From Catonia carolina (lineage: Eukaryota > Arthropoda > Insecta > Hemiptera > Achilidae), in assembly GCA_035578175.1 (NCBI GenBank), contig JAQMRL010000001.1, positions 431,037,545 through 431,101,544 of the forward strand: a DNA stretch of 64,000 nt, written 5' to 3'. The position numbers and the translations under genes are program-made. Shown here one piece after another: positions 44,635 through 58,132 of the stretch. Each line of letters opens with the position of its first letter. Within the stretch, counting starts at the first letter, position 1. The notes beneath the pieces are model-generated. The model saw only the letters and a list, made by a program, of their open reading frames with translations. It was not told where the DNA came from and searched no databases.

Positions 44635-45120
44635 AGTCAATTTCAGTACTACGTTAATTGATGAGGTCCCAGCTCCATCGACGTTTTAAACGTCTCATTG
44701 GATTGTTTGGGAGAGTCTGCTTAGCCAGATTTGAGATTAATGGGTTATGGTGGTTCACGAGTTTCTTCCTAAATTTTGTATAGAGTGTTAAGAAAACGTA
44801 ATAATGTAGGGTACGTTTAGATCTGAGTGTAGCGTTTTATTGGTTACATAATAGGGGGCGTTAACTATCCTCCGTCAAAGCTTTAATTGGAAACGCTGAA
44901 TTTTTGCTAATTTTGGAAGTGAATGTCTGCTCCATTTTCTTTGTAACCTCCTCTGTGGAACGGCCGCTAGGTATTGTGTACTTTTTTATAAGCAATTTTT
45001 TGTCAATATTTCTGGGGAATAGTTTATGGTGTTCTTTAATTATATTAATAACATTAGGAATTTGAAGGTTGTTGTGTAATTTTGTAAGTTTCAAAGGAAA
45101 CTGGTAATATTCCTAAGTGT
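44635..45120 (-). pseudogene. Jockey-like LINE C-terminus interrupted by an insertion
   Basis: Minus strand: KLTKLHNNLQIPNVINIIKE then HH at the high-coordinate end and, ~230 bp later, KLVNHHNPLISNLAKQTLPN then NPMRRLKRRWSWDLIN. In Jockey-group elements these two blocks ('LHxDLxIPTV' and 'HxNPLxxxL ... RRLKRxxxxDLxx') are nearly contiguous. The intervening segment is unrelated, so an insertion is likely. The frame 44861-45094 runs from LINE into this insert and is not a gene. Confidence 0.68.
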
Positions 45121-46145
45121 ATTAGACAGAAGTGCTCGCAAGCGATAAAAATTGCTACCAGTTGTAGAACCATATATTTTCCGAGAATATGTCCAATTAG
45201 GCCTTCACAACTATTTATATAAAGAGAGAATGAAATGAAATTCAGCCGTATATAATGAGAAACACTTTAGGGGAATATACGGCCGTAGAAAATTACTTGT
45301 GTTTTCTTTTTACTAACTAATTTAAGAAACGTATTAGGCGATTTTAACTTTAAAAATTTTGTCAAAATCTTTACAATTTTACTAAAGAAATATTTAGTAT
45401 TCATGCAACTTTTATGACGCTATTTGATATTTTACAGTGACAACGAATAAATGTCTAGGAGGTACCCAAACTTTATCACAATCCGAACATTCTATGCTGC
45501 CTTAATTTGTACCCTCTTGTCCATCCACTGCCAATTTTTCTTTTTGTCGAAGCCTTTACTGCATGATTATAGTATAATCAAGGCCTGCGTGTAGTTTATT
45601 CTGTTTATATTTCCTCCTTTAATTCTGATCTTGTAGAAATTCTTCCCTAATTCTTTAATTATTTATTTATCAGACAATTTCATCTTCTTACTATACATTT
45701 TTTTCTCAAAACATGTTCGATAACTTTTTTTTGATTCTTTCTGTAATAATATCCTTAAAGTTTCCGTCTTCGTTTTCGATCATCACTTCTATTTGTTTAT
45801 TTTTTGTTATAGTAGGCTACTTTTTTGCAACCTGCACTACCTATCCGTGATCTTCTTCTGGTACACCTAGGGTCTTACTAATGATTTTTTTGGCGTTTTG
45901 AGCACAGGGGTTTTCTGTGTTTTGTAGGCATTCGTATGGATGTAAACCATTGAGTTTGGACGTTATTGGACTTATTGAACTGCAAAATGGAACATCGAGG
46001 TCTAATTCGTAGCCAGTGCCTGAAAATTTTAACACATTTGAAACCTTTGGAGGTTTCAAATAGGGGTTTAAGTTCTGTGTTAAAATTTATTTTAATCGGC
46101 AATGACGAAGCCTTACTTTGATTTTAACTTTCTTATTTGAGACTT
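45121..46145. other. Unassigned sequence with an unrecognised frame
   Basis: On the minus strand 45841-46059 is open for 72 codons (PKVSNVLKFSGTGYELDLDV) with balanced composition. Overlapping frames are also open, and no domain or splice signals could be identified. The rest is AT-rich and may hold older LINE debris. Confidence 0.35.
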
Positions 46146-46146
46146 T

Positions 46147-46166
46147 ATATATATATATATATATAT
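46147..46166 (+). repeat. TA microsatellite
   Basis: Uninterrupted TATATATATATATATATATA at the 3' edge of the adjoining minus-strand LINE. Confidence 0.95.
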
Positions 46167-46169
46167 TCA

Positions 46170-46990
46170 TTCATCCGATGATTTACAGCCCCAGGTGTAT
46201 CTCGCTCCCTAAGCCCCACATCTCTCTGTCTCGCCAATCTCCATCCGAGAGCCGCAGCAAAGACACTGCCTCCTGTACCCTATCCAACCATGTCAACTTA
46301 TGGCCTATTCCACCTTCTTTTATTGGCTGGCGTCCACTCCCATACCCTCTTTTGCCACCTGCCATCCTCCATCCTCTGCAAATGGCCAAACCATTTTAAC
46401 TGCTTCCGGGTTATGGTATTCACGATATTTCCTTAAACGCCGATTCTTCTCCCAATTTCGGAACTCGGAATTCGATCGATCCGCGACACACCACGGCTTC
46501 ACCTCCAGAAATCAATCTCCACCGCTTTTAGGCGATCCTTCTAACTCTTTGTCAATATCCACACTTCTGCAGCATAGGTACACACACTCTTCAAGATAAC
46601 ATGACAAATATTTATCTTTGTCTCCTTCCGTAATTTATCATTCAAAAGGACAGAATTTAACTGCCCTACAACCTTTCACCCTTGCAAAATCTTTGTGTTT
46701 ACTTCCACTGCACTTGTTTCACTCCTATCGAAAATGACTCCCAGGTATTTAAAACTTTCACAGATTTTCATGACACCCGTACCTAGCTGAATATCATTTC
46801 CTGGCTTACCAACAGTAAGGTGTTCAGTCTTATTTACATTTATACTGAGGCCCCATCTTTCATACTCCTCTTGCAACTTCCTTATCATATAGTGATCTGC
46901 AGATATGACAACTTGATCATACGCAAAGAAGAAAGTATAAAGTATATTGTCGGCAACAGGGATTCCCATACCACAGCACTTCCTTTGCAA
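46170..46990 (-). pseudogene. LINE reverse transcriptase, palm to C-terminus
   Basis: Minus strand 46676-46990 reads GIPVADNILYTFFFAYDQVV then ISAD: the catalytic F-A-D-D box is here F-A-Y-D, so the first metal-binding Asp is lost. Then LQEEYERWGLSINVNKTEHL and SFKYLGVIFDRSETSAVEV. Further stop-containing frames give NSVLLNDKLRKETKINICHV, YAAEVWILTK and KQLKWFGHLQRMEDGGWQKR. This is about 270 codons of a non-LTR reverse transcriptase, 5'-truncated, ending at a TA microsatellite. Confidence 0.85.
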
Positions 46991-47697
46991 TCCTTAATAA
47001 CAATTTTTTATTATCTACATAAACTTAATGTAACTTATACTTATAATTTGTTCATTCTTATTAGTCTCCCACTACAATTGGCACTTAATAACTAATACTT
47101 AATTAATACTTAATAACTAAGTTAAATTTTAATTTGTTAAACTAAGAAATACAATGAAAATTAAGTTGAATAATGAAACAGACTTACGAGTCAAAGTAAA
47201 CACTAGAAACACGCACATATGTTTTCTAAAACGAGCTATATGCAAATCACATATACATTCACACAAACACACTTGAACTTAATAGGGTAAGCTTATTGAT
47301 TAAATAAATCCATTAAACTATTTTAACAATGCTGATTTAACTATTCAGACATTTCCAGCAGATATTATGGCGTATAACGTAAAGGAGAGTGAATGCGTTT
47401 CATTCTATTTGGGTAAGGATTTCCCTAAAGACAAGAGAATGGAATTAGGCTACAGTGCTCCCCAGTTGTCTTGTATAAATTGCCGTATTTAGTGTAGGCC
47501 ACTTCTTTACTATAATCACATGAATGCTATTCACTTTGTAATATATTTTTAAAACAATACTTCTTTGTATATATCAGTTTCTCTACACATTATACGTTTT
47601 TATTTCGGTTAAGTTTCTTACACTTTTATAAAACTGCATCTGGGTTTTTAACGAATTAATAGTTTATTTATATATTTTGTAAAAAGAGTACATATTT
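46991..47697. other. Unassigned AT-rich sequence
   Basis: Nothing recognisable. Confidence 0.45.
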
Positions 47698-48028
47698 CTT
47701 TTTTTACATTTAATTCCTAATATTTGCACGTTGCAATGAGTTCAATTTAAAACAATAAGCAACCCCATAACCCAATGAGATGAGGATGATATGTATGACG
47801 TGTAAATGAGGTGTAGTCTTGTACAGACTCAGGCCGACCATTCCTGAGAGAGTATGGCTAATTGAACCCCAACCATCAAAGTACACCGGTAACCACTGTA
47901 TAGCATTCAAATCCGTATAAAAGTAACTACCTTTATTAAGATTTGAACCAGGAACCTTCGTCTCCGAAAATAACCTTTTAAACAGCTGATTTTGGTGACG
48001 ACTTTACCTCTAGACCAACTCGGTGGGT
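47698..48028 (-). mobile_element. tRNA-derived SINE, family 3, copy 2
   Basis: Minus strand begins CACCGAGTTGGTCTAGAGGT (A box), B box GGTTCAAATCT, then the family body through CTCTCAGGAATGGTCGGCCT to an A-rich end. The B-box block is single here, in contrast to the copy at 16765. Confidence 0.88.
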
Positions 48029-50934
48029 CATATTTCTATTAAATAAGAATTTCGTACCAATTATAATATTTCTATTATAATATTAGAATTGAAATATTAC
48101 AATATTTCCATTACATAAGAATTTCGTACCAATAATTTGATTCAATTTTTAACTATTTTTCAAGTTTTTTAAAAAATTCATCTATGTTATGTTAATACGA
48201 AAGTCTTCACTGTTTAAATGAGAGACTGATTCAATCATCACTAATTCTGTTAATCCTCGATCATATAAAGAACTTAAATTCAGTAGATTTGTTTTTATGG
48301 GTTAAATAGAAAAAGTAAAGAGCTTTTGGTTTGACTTCTTGCGCCAAAGAGTAAACGTTCTCTAAACGTCAATCTTCCAGAAGTTAACGAAGTCAACTAT
48401 CTCTGTATGCACCCGGGGATTTTCGACTTAACTGTCAGCTACACGTAAGAAGAAGCGAACTTAAAATCAGTTTTAAAAGGATGAACTAAGAGGAAAAAAT
48501 TCGCCATTATTGGTTCAGAACGAGCTGCTGAGGTATAAAAGAAGTCATGTGTTTATGACTACACTATAGAAGTGAAAACTTATAATATGATTGTATAATT
48601 TTAATAATTAAAATTATAATACATTAAAATTATTTTTATGTATCTTAACAAAAACATGTGCGGAGAGATCACAAGCCTGTAGCCGGCCTTTACTAGCAGA
48701 CTGAAACGTTTTAAAACATTACACTCACCAACGATTATGTTTCATTTAATAAATTTTTTTTTCTACTATTAATCATCGACATCTCATAATCGGCATCATT
48801 ATCATCTCCATCATGGTCATCCTTATCTGCAACTTTAACTACTTCATCATGTTTCCAGATATTAATTTATATTACACTTCAATCAAGTTTAGTTTTATAT
48901 TCTGTGCACAGTTTAGTCTTTTTCTGAATAATATTACTGAATGTGTTTTATATAATATTTATTCTAAGAACGTTATTATTTAGTTTTTTATCATCTTTGC
49001 TTAAATAAACTTTAAGCAAAGATTTATAATTACATTAAAAAAAACTGATTGCAAAATAATTACACTGCTAAAAACATCTCACTACGAAGTGAATAAATTA
49101 TTAATGTAATATAAAATGTAATTACAACGTAAACTAAGAATATCCGGTAATAGTAAAGTGTATTTAACAAAATGTGGGGGATAGATTTAAAAATTATGGA
49201 TTTGTGTGGATAACTAACTAGTTTTATAGCTATTCCCAGTGTAACTCGTTTGAACTTTCAAACTGCAGTATTCCCGAAAGTCTTGAAATGGAAGTATAGT
49301 GATTAACTTTGAAATTAGTTCAAAAAACAAACACCGAAGCTAAATTACAACTACTATGTTTATTCCCACGTGGTTTGTGATAAGGTTGAAAGTATTTAAA
49401 AATATTTGTTTATTATTTCTAATAAGAAAACGGTAATATATTTAAGTGACTTTCTTTCTATCTATGCTATGTTTTTACTACAAAAAAATTACTTTTACGT
49501 TTAGAAAATTTAGTTGAGCTGAACCAATTTTTAATTTTGCGGTGCTGTTAGTAATTGGTTTAAATTGGTATTGTTTAATGAGTTTTTGTTAAAAGTTGTC
49601 TACTGGATGAATTTGTGTTTTGTTTTAAAATGAATTAGGTTTAGTTTGTCAGTTATTTTCACGGACAAGTAATATTGTTTTTGGAATAGGATGTTTAATT
49701 TTTTTATTTATTTTAAGTCACATCCACATCTTGGTCATCAGTTTTATTTGCCTAGAGTGAACACTGTGCAATAGAGTAATACTTTCTTAATGCGGACATT
49801 ATCCTTTTGCAATAAATTTGATATAGAGCTCGTTTTTTTTTTGAAAATTACGAACAATTCTCATCAAAATGTTATCAGGCGCTCATCAACCAATAAATGT
49901 CATTAATTCATAGAGCAGACTCACATCTTTGTTTTCTTTCTTCTACTGTTTTTTCCTGTTCCTTCTGTGTAATTTAATTATAAATTATATTATTTTGGAT
50001 GAAGTTTTGCTAAACTATTTTTTCGTGGGAATTTTTGCTTTTTTCTTATAAATTGTTATTATAGTAAGTCATTTTATTAAAATATTATTTTATTTTTATG
50101 AGAAAGAAAAGCAAAAAGTGTATCAGCATTTATATTATGTAAATAAAATAGTTATCAGCAAAGATTGTTTTGTAAACATGTAAATTTATTGTCAATAAGG
50201 CTAAGAAATATGGATAAGTTCTATTAATAATAATGATAATAATGATGATAAGAATGATAAGAATGATGGATAAGTTTGTTAACCTTTATATTGTTGTAAA
50301 TAAATAAATAAATAAATTAGTGATTATTCATATGTTAACGTCATAACAGTACGATTTGCTAATATAAAATAATGATATTGAAACGACAAAAGATCCTATT
50401 CAACTTTATAGTAAAAGTTCTCTAACAAAACTTTACGTGAACTAACTATCGCACACCTTTTTTTGTAAGTTGTTACGAACGTGATAAACAAATTGTTTAG
50501 GAACGTTCTGAACAGTTAGACAATGTAAATAAATTGCTAGTAAATAAACGTTTTCTTGTTTAAGTGTTATTCGCCAATCAGTCTAAGCCCCGATGTGTTC
50601 CGGGGCACAGTTTAATGTTGTACCTCCGCCCCGGGACAACTTCTCCCTTACTACAATTTTTATTCAAGATAATTTCAGAAAAATAGCATAACAAAATATC
50701 AAAATAATTTTGTTTTAAAATTAAAATGTGTTTTGAAGTTATACTCAAAATAATATTCTCAATTTTGAGATATATTAAAAAATAGAATTATTTTGTTTCA
50801 AAATTTAAATTTGTTTTGAAAAATAGTTAGAAAAATAGTTTTGAAAAATAGTATTCTCAAAACAGTATACGAGATAATATAAAAATATATACAAATTAGT
50901 ATAGAGTATCGTATCTTGAAAAAAAAACATTTTA
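48029..50934. other. Unassigned AT-rich sequence
   Basis: About 2.9 kb without recognisable genes. AAT/ATG and TAAA microsatellites lie at 50225-50325, the latter possibly a retroposon tail. Confidence 0.4.
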
Positions 50935-51790
50935 AACAAACATCAGGCAATACACGAAGATCCACAAATTGCATCTCATAACTTGCAGCAACACTTAGAC
51001 AGCGTACAAAATTGGCAAACAAAGTGGCGAATAAAAACAAATGAACACAAGAGTATGCACGTCACATTTACACTAAAACGGGAAACATGTTCACCAGTGT
51101 TTTTTAACAACGTACAAATTCCACAATCCGATACGGCAAAATATCTTGGCCTCCACCTGGACAGGCGTCTAACATGGAGGACTCACATATGGAACAAACG
51201 AAAACAGTTAAATCTTAAATACCAACAGCTGTATTGGATGCTTAATGGAAAATCCAAATTATCGGCACAAAACAAATTGTTACTTTATAAAACTGTACTT
51301 AAACCTGTGTGGACATATGGGATACAACTCTGGGGCACAGCAAGTCACAGTAACATAGAAATAATTCAACGGTTTCAGTCAAAAATACTTCGAAACATCA
51401 TGGACTCACCTTAGTACATATCCAACACTATATTGCACAGAGACACGAACGTTCCCACGGTACACGAAGCTATACAGAAATTTTGCACCAGTTACCAACA
51501 AGACTTGAAAATCATCAGAATCCAGAAGCCATCAATCTCCTAGACAACAGTGGAACACACAGAAGACTATGCAGACTACACCCTACAGATTTATTTTAAT
51601 GTGATTGTGTAATTTATTTTACATTCCTGGCAAGATCAATTCAACAAAATGGGAAATTTTATAGAGTAATACCAAGGGGTATTACTTACTCAAGATTTAT
51701 ACTTACAACACATCTACTCATTGTTCTATGAGAGCAGATCGTAGATTTACAGTTATTAAAACAACAAAAAAAAAACAAAAAAAACAAACA
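50935..51790 (+). pseudogene. Jockey-like LINE reverse transcriptase C-terminal part
   Basis: Upstream codons read PQIASHNLQQHLDSVQNWQT, then the frame open to 51414 gives KWRIKTNEHKSMHVTFTLKR, KYLGLHLDRRLTWRTHIWNK, and KPVWTYGIQLWGTASHSNIE with IIQRFQSKILRNI. These are the diagnostic Jockey-clade blocks. A TAG follows MDSP; past it, NTILHRDTNVPTVHEAIQKF and a Leu/Arg-rich end continue in frame. The 3' UTR ends in A-rich sequence near 51770. Fingers, palm catalytic motif and endonuclease are absent. Confidence 0.9.
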
Positions 51791-52387
51791 TATTTTGATG
51801 TTTATAATGATGCTTTTCTGAAATCGTAAGACGATTTTGTTTTGTTGAATGGATTGTAGTAAGGGAGGAGTATATCTTAAAAAAATAAATTAATATTTGT
51901 TCATATCCACACCGCAGATAAACCCTAGAGGTTTAAAATATATAACTGTGCAATATAATAAGAACGACCTGCTCTCTACTAAGATAATTTTTTTTGTTTT
52001 ACATTTTTTAATGACTAAATTGCTGCAGAATGCAATTTTAAAAACAAATTAAATTTATTTATACCACGTTTTTATTGTTAATTATATTTATTAAATAAAA
52101 TGATGAAAGTTTTAACCACTGAATAAAATATGCATTTAATCGGGACAGAATTTACGGATGGTTTCTTTGAAAACCATTAACATTTTTAACTTAATTATTA
52201 ATATTAAAATATTTTATGTAATTAAAATTTTTTAAGATAAAATTTAATGTTGTCAGCAATATTCATCGTATACTATTATATCCAATTTTTTAATTAAGTA
52301 GATTATAATTTAATTTGATTAAAAATAATCTACGAGGAGATTTTACAAAGTACGGAAATGCTTACGGAGACATCAGGATTTAGATTG
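51791..52387. other. Unassigned AT-rich sequence
   Basis: Nothing recognisable. Confidence 0.45.
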
Positions 52388-52745
52388 ATATTTACTTTCT
52401 CTTGACCTGTACAAATATATAAAGAAACGTAAAAATAGTTTTAATGTCGATTTTCTCATTTGAATTTGTAAAAAATTTAGTTTTTTTAAATATTGCGGCC
52501 TTAGTATGTTAGGGACATGTTAGGAGCGAACGTGTAGTATAAAACTAAAATTACAAAAAATTAAAAACCGACATCTTTTATTTCAAGATTTTGTTTCTAT
52601 AGAGCTTAATGCACCTACAGTGAAAATTACTAATTTTACGTTTTTATAAATACGGAGGTTATTTTCATTTTGCGTGATCCATTCATGACTAAAATTAGGT
52701 TATGTTTGACATATTACATCGTTTACTCACGATGAAACATAGGTT
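52388..52745 (+). mobile_element. TIR-930 element, internally deleted
   Basis: Begins TTTACTTTCTCTTGACCTGT and TTTTAATGTCGATTTT, then jumps straight to the right-hand module (TTGCGGCCTTAGTATG), TTTTATTTCAAGATTTTG, and TTCATTTTGCGTGATCCATT with CATGACTAAAATTAGG. The central ~450 bp are deleted and the extreme right end is missing. Confidence 0.8.
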
Positions 52746-53979
52746 ATATTGGGAAATATATACATTGGTTAAAGAACGATTTAAGAACAATTATTAAAGG
52801 ATATCTTTAAAAAGGTAATGATTTACAACTTATAAAACATATTAATTAATATTCTTATATTTTTAAGAGATGTATAATCAATATCATCTAAAGGTGGTCG
52901 TTAAAATTTTCCACTAGGCTATTCCCTAATCAGTATAAGGAGAGGACATTATGCAGGTTAATTAACAAAAATACTACTGATTGTAGCCTATTAATGTACA
53001 GCTGCAGGTAATTCAAAGAAAAAAAATATAAGCAAATTAATAAATGATTGTTTAGAATGTACAACAGCATTCTTTTCTTCATAATCATTTCATTCGAGTC
53101 CTAACATTAAACACAGAAAGGAAACGAAAGGAAATGGTTTTATCTAAACCTTACGAATATAATCAGATCCGTACTTTATTCCGGAAAAAATAAAGGATAT
53201 TTACAAGAAATGATCATTAACAGATATATATTTTTGAATATACTTTTTATTCCGTGAATAATTATTTTCGTGCTAGAGAACATTTACAAAAAGGGAATAA
53301 TGGAGGGAGTTTTCTGTTGATGCGTTTCGGATACTAAAATAGGCTATCCTTACAGTTATCGTAGATAGCGTGTCGGTGTGTTGCGTTGTTCAACGAGCCG
53401 TGCTCCCGCCACATCTAGTAGCGATACATTGCTTTCAAATGCTTTATCATATATAGCTTACGTTGCTCTTTTAAAAAGCAGAAAAATAACGCAATGTTGA
53501 CGATGTTACTCCCACAGAATTTATTTTACCCTTGTTATCATTACGGTTTCAAATATCTAAAATCAAAATATAATTATCAGAGATATAGTAGTTTCAAATG
53601 ATTTAATTAAGTTTGTAACAACTCATGTTTAAAATATTACACGTATTAACGGGTGGTTTGGTCATGTATTATTTCATACTAATTTCAACCCGAATGTATT
53701 GTGTAATATATTATGATAATGAACAAATACCTAATACATCTCATACGCAAATCGTACCAGAAATGTACAAAAATAATTAATAAACTTAACTTCCTCTTTA
53801 ATTTTGATGAACAATTACTTTAGAATATTCCAAATTTTAATACAATAATACAAAACTTTAAAATTTGTAATCTAGATGCATAAAATTATGATTCTTCATC
53901 CGAAACGATTGACAACCTTACAACTTTGTTTCAATTTTTTTTTGTCTTGAATTTTTATTACCGTACTGTACATTGAGTT
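52746..53979. other. Unassigned AT-rich sequence
   Basis: Nothing recognisable; a GC-richer patch at 53330-53420 has no frame of note. Confidence 0.4.
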
Positions 53980-54460
53980 GCACAATTTCCGTAATGATAT
54001 TTAAATGGTGGTGGGGAGTTTTGCTATAAGAAGAAGAGGTACCCAGTGGTACATTCTCCAATTATAACTACGGGTATTATCCGTTATTTTAGACCAAGAG
54101 GTCTCTTCTTCATTTTCGCTTTAGATGTCGCACAGTTGGGAAGTTCCTTGTAACTAGATTACGGGCTAGTTGGTTTGGATGGACATCTAGTCGTTCGTGA
54201 AATTTACTATGGAAGAACGTGGTTAGCTCTTTTACTGTCCGAATTTCGAAATCGTCATGGAGGGTTTTATTGCTTACATAAAAAGGAGCGCCAGAAGCAA
54301 GTCTTAAGAATTTTGATTGAAAGGCCTGGATCGATTTTAAATTACTCTCTGCCGCTACTCTAAAGAGCTGGAGACCATAAGTCCAGATTGGTCTCAAAAT
54401 GGTTTTGTATAAGTTATTAAAATTTTGGAACAGAGGTTCAATTTCGATCGAGGGTTAATT
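53980..54460 (-). pseudogene. Jockey-like LINE 3' end, copy 3
   Basis: Minus strand 54110-54397 encodes RPIWTYGLQLFRVAAESNLK then SIQAFQSKFLRLASGAPFYV, HDDFEIRTVKELTTFFHSKF, HERLDVHPNQLARNLVTRNF and a basic end RHLKRK: the Jockey C-terminus. The stop is followed by the 3' UTR whose blocks recur at 1030 and 2880. Upstream (54398-54460) the reading continues with INNLYK-like residues. 5'-truncated. Confidence 0.85.
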
Positions 54461-55089
54461 AAGCAGGAGAGTAGCTTCTGGCAGCGGTTAAGTTTTAAAC
54501 GTTTTGTACACAGATGATGCTTCCAAGTTAGTCGCTTTAAGTTAGTTAGTTTCAATTTAAAAGTAGAGATAGTTTATTTAAAAGTTTTAAGGGTCTGGTA
54601 GTGTTAACTCGAATTATGTATAGAGCAAACGTCGCAGAGGTGGCTCTTTGGTTGAAACAATAGCGGTCTACTGAATAACCATGCAAGATAAATAATGTAA
54701 GCCTGTCCTCTCGAAAACGTTAATAATGGATGACAAGGAGTAACCTGTATTTGTAGTAATTAGCAAACAATTACATAGTGTACTCTACAGTGACCAGTTT
54801 TTCAATTGGTGAATGTTGTGAAAAGTTATAATCTAAATATTTAGTCACTTAAAAGTAAAGCGTTGGATTTTAAAGGAGTTGTAAATAGAAAATTGTCATC
54901 AATAATCATCCAGTTGAGCAGATCAGTGGCTTCAATTTTCTAAGATGTCATTTTTCGTTTCTTACAAAATTTAATATCGAGTGTAAAATCGAGAGTTTTA
55001 TTGGAATTAATACAGTAATCAAGAACAAATTGAAATTGGATGCTTTCCTGAAATTTTATACATAATATTCTGTTCCTAGTTGCCTATTT
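54461..55089. other. Unassigned AT-rich sequence
   Basis: Nothing recognisable. Confidence 0.4.
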
Positions 55090-55400
55090 GGCAAAGAAAC
55101 CTGAATAATAGAAGCTGCCCTCAGACAAAGATTGCAAATTGCAGATATGAGGTTTCTGAGGTCTATGCGAGTCATTACATACTGAATAGACAACCTAGTA
55201 AAGGCATTTGTCAACGACTGGATATTTTTTTCACGAATATAAAAAGCGTATAACTACAGAGGGCAGTGGTTGGTACACATTAGAAGAATAAGAAGTAAAA
55301 CCCAAAGGATAGATGGAGCTTGGGAAGATCAAAGAAAAGATGGAACGTTCAATGATCTAGGAGCTGGATGATACAATAGGCCATGTGCCTAATACTTGAG
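55090..55400 (+). pseudogene. LINE C-terminal relic
   Basis: Reads LRQRLQIADMRFLRSMRVIT, then a stop, VKAFVNDWIFFSRI, and RGQWLVHIRRIRSKTQRIDG with a final GAG-stop-YNRPCA. This follows the 'xxAEMRFLRxxxGxT ... WxxHxxRM ... GxxxRPxPC' ending of LINE polyproteins. Several stops. Confidence 0.62.
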
Positions 55401-57049
55401 AAGGAGAAGGAATAGTAGGAAAATTAGTGGAAGGAGGGTAAGGAGCAGGAGGAGTGGCTTACGCAAAAGAAGGACTATTAAGCTGCCGATCTAAAGACTT
55501 CATTAAAGCTCAAGGAATGTAGGCCTACAATAACTTTTTTTGCAAAGTTCACAACAGGAAGACATTTCACGAACAAGATTGAGTACATGATCACACTGAA
55601 AACTTTATATTCTCTACTTCAGAATCGTTTTAACGAAGATTTCTTCGCTGAAGAGAGACAAAATCTTATTCTTGGTCGTCTTTTTTTATTAAATGGTAAT
55701 TTCTCATAGATTGGGTTGTACATTGAAGTATGGTACATAAATTAAACTGTCTTACACTAATATTTCGTTTTTTAAATTTGTCTGTGTTTGATTGAAAAAA
55801 AAAACAAAGCACTTGTGATCTGTATAATGGTTTTATCAATCACATTAATGGTTTGATAATATAATAATGATAATAATGGTTATAATAATAATAATGGTAT
55901 AATACATAATGGTTTAGTCACATTCGTCTACTTAAAATTGCTATTTCACTATAAAAGAACGGATGTTTATTGATGAAAAATTATTGATTTGTCTTGTTTC
56001 ATTACAACTTTATTATAAATTTATTTTGCAATCTTTTTACTAAACAAAAACTTTAGAAAGTAATACAACTACTAAGATAACTTGGTTAATAACACATGTA
56101 GGTTAATATACCGAACACTCCTGGTTCAGTATAAAGCTACTATTCTGGTAGCTTTATTTATGCTCTTTCTGGTGGTTTGTCTGCTCTTTGATAATATGTA
56201 GTTTGCTGATTTATCAGCAAAAAAGGATACCAAAATAGCGGATAACAACGATAGTTTTTACAGTTTTAATGAACTGACTTTTAACGTGGTGACAAAGCTT
56301 CAACTTCAACAGAAAATTTAGTAGCCTGATGAAACATACATGAAATAATTTATGTAAAAGGAACAAGAATTAAAACATACTTTGTTTAGAATAGTTCAAT
56401 ATTGTTTTTCTTATGAAACTGTTTAGATACTTTATATACTATATAATTTTATTTATTCGATTCGTATTCAATGATTCTTAACAATTTCTGTAAAATTTGG
56501 GTATTGAATTCTTTTGTTTTTTTCATAACAGAATAAAAACCTTTTGTTTTTAATAAGTAATTAAAACAGATGTTTTGAAGTTATTTAGAAGTGGATTTCT
56601 TTTTCATATCGTATTTCTTTTAAACACATATACAAACAGAGTTTCAATTTGAGTCGGAAATTTGCAGAGTGGGTCATAAGTCCATTACCATTCATTTGAA
56701 TTAAATAGTAAAGTGAAGCAGCTGTTCAAAATAACCTTGACATGCTGTTCATAGTATTTGTAAAATTTTGAAAAATGCTTAAGTAATGAAATATCTTCAA
56801 AGAATTCCTTGAAAAATTAATATACTAGCAAAATCGAAACGCCTTTTCACTAAAACTACTATTAAAAAACCAATTTAATCGTATAATTTTAATTAAGATT
56901 GAAAAATTGTACTTTCTCCCTCTCTTGAAGTTATAGTGAGATGGTTTGTAAATTGCATTCGATGAATGACTTATAAGATGGGAAACAAAATGATGGACAG
57001 GATTTCAATACAATGGAATTTTTGGTATGCTAAACAATAAAATAAAACC
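55401..57049. other. Unassigned AT-rich sequence
   Basis: AAT microsatellite near 55860-55910; otherwise nothing recognisable. Confidence 0.4.
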
Positions 57050-57430
57050 TCGTGCGAAACGCTCACACGACTTTCTTTTGCTAGTGTAAATAATGAAAAA
57101 TATAGCCTATGTTTAATCATGAGTAAACAATCTAAAATGAAAAACATAACTAAATTTTAATCATGAGTGAATGACACAAATTGAAAATCAACCTCTGTAG
57201 CACTTAAAAATACGAAAAATAATTTAATTGACGCTAAACTAAGCTCTATACAAAAAGTGCTTGGAATAAAGGTTGTAGATTTTTAATATTCTATAACTTT
57301 GATTGTAATGCACTTTTGTCGTTAAACGCATATGAAGGCCGCCATTTTAAAAATCCTACTTTTACCAATTTTGAAAAAAAAATACAAACAAATTATTAAT
57401 TGACGCTAAACTAAACGTTGACAACTAAAA
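57050..57430 (-). mobile_element. TIR-930 element, right half, reverse orientation
   Basis: GTGCGAAACGCTCACACGAC then TTTCTTTTGCTAG is the right terminal hairpin and inverted repeat read in reverse. It is followed by the ATGAGTGAATGACACAAATT block, AAATCAACCTCTG, and GAAGGCCGCCATTTTAAAAA. Ends inside the internal module. Confidence 0.8.
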
Positions 57431-58132
57431 CAGGAAGTTGACAACTTAAAAAACCGAATTCAAACTATCAGTAAAATGTTAAAAAATTTATTTGTGTTAA
57501 AATTGATCACATATTATTTATAAAATTCACGACCTATTTAAAAATTAAATCGACCGTTTTCTGACTACTAATTAACAAATATTACGCGGACACAACTCTT
57601 TGTGAAGAAAAGTTTTTGCGTATAAGTATATTTAGTTTAAATATTTTATACTTGTACAGCTTACTTTAGTTTAGTATTAAATCGTTACGTATATTTAACT
57701 AAATAAAATAAATAAATAAAAAAAATATTAATTAGAAGTTTCGTATCCCAACAAGTGCACTAATGCATGTAATCTTATTTAAATTTTGGTTGTTACCTTC
57801 TGTGAATTTATTTATGATCAAAGAAATCGAGTAATAGGATTTAAATTACTCTTGATCTAATTTACCTTCTGTTGACATTTAGTATTGAAACTCTACAAAA
57901 GAACAAAAGAAAATTTACAGCCGTAATATTTCAGTCTAAATTAACCTCATTTCCGTAAATTCGTTAAGTTTCATTATAGCCTACTGCTTTTGTAAAACAA
58001 CGAGTAAACATTGCAGCTATGCAAAAGAACTAAACAATATTAACCCTAATTTTTTTAAATTTTCTGAAAATAACAAAAATGTAGTCTATAATGACGTTTA
58101 AAAAATTAAAAATTAAAATCATAATTTTTAGG
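57431..58132. other. Unassigned AT-rich sequence
   Basis: Nothing recognisable. Confidence 0.45.
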
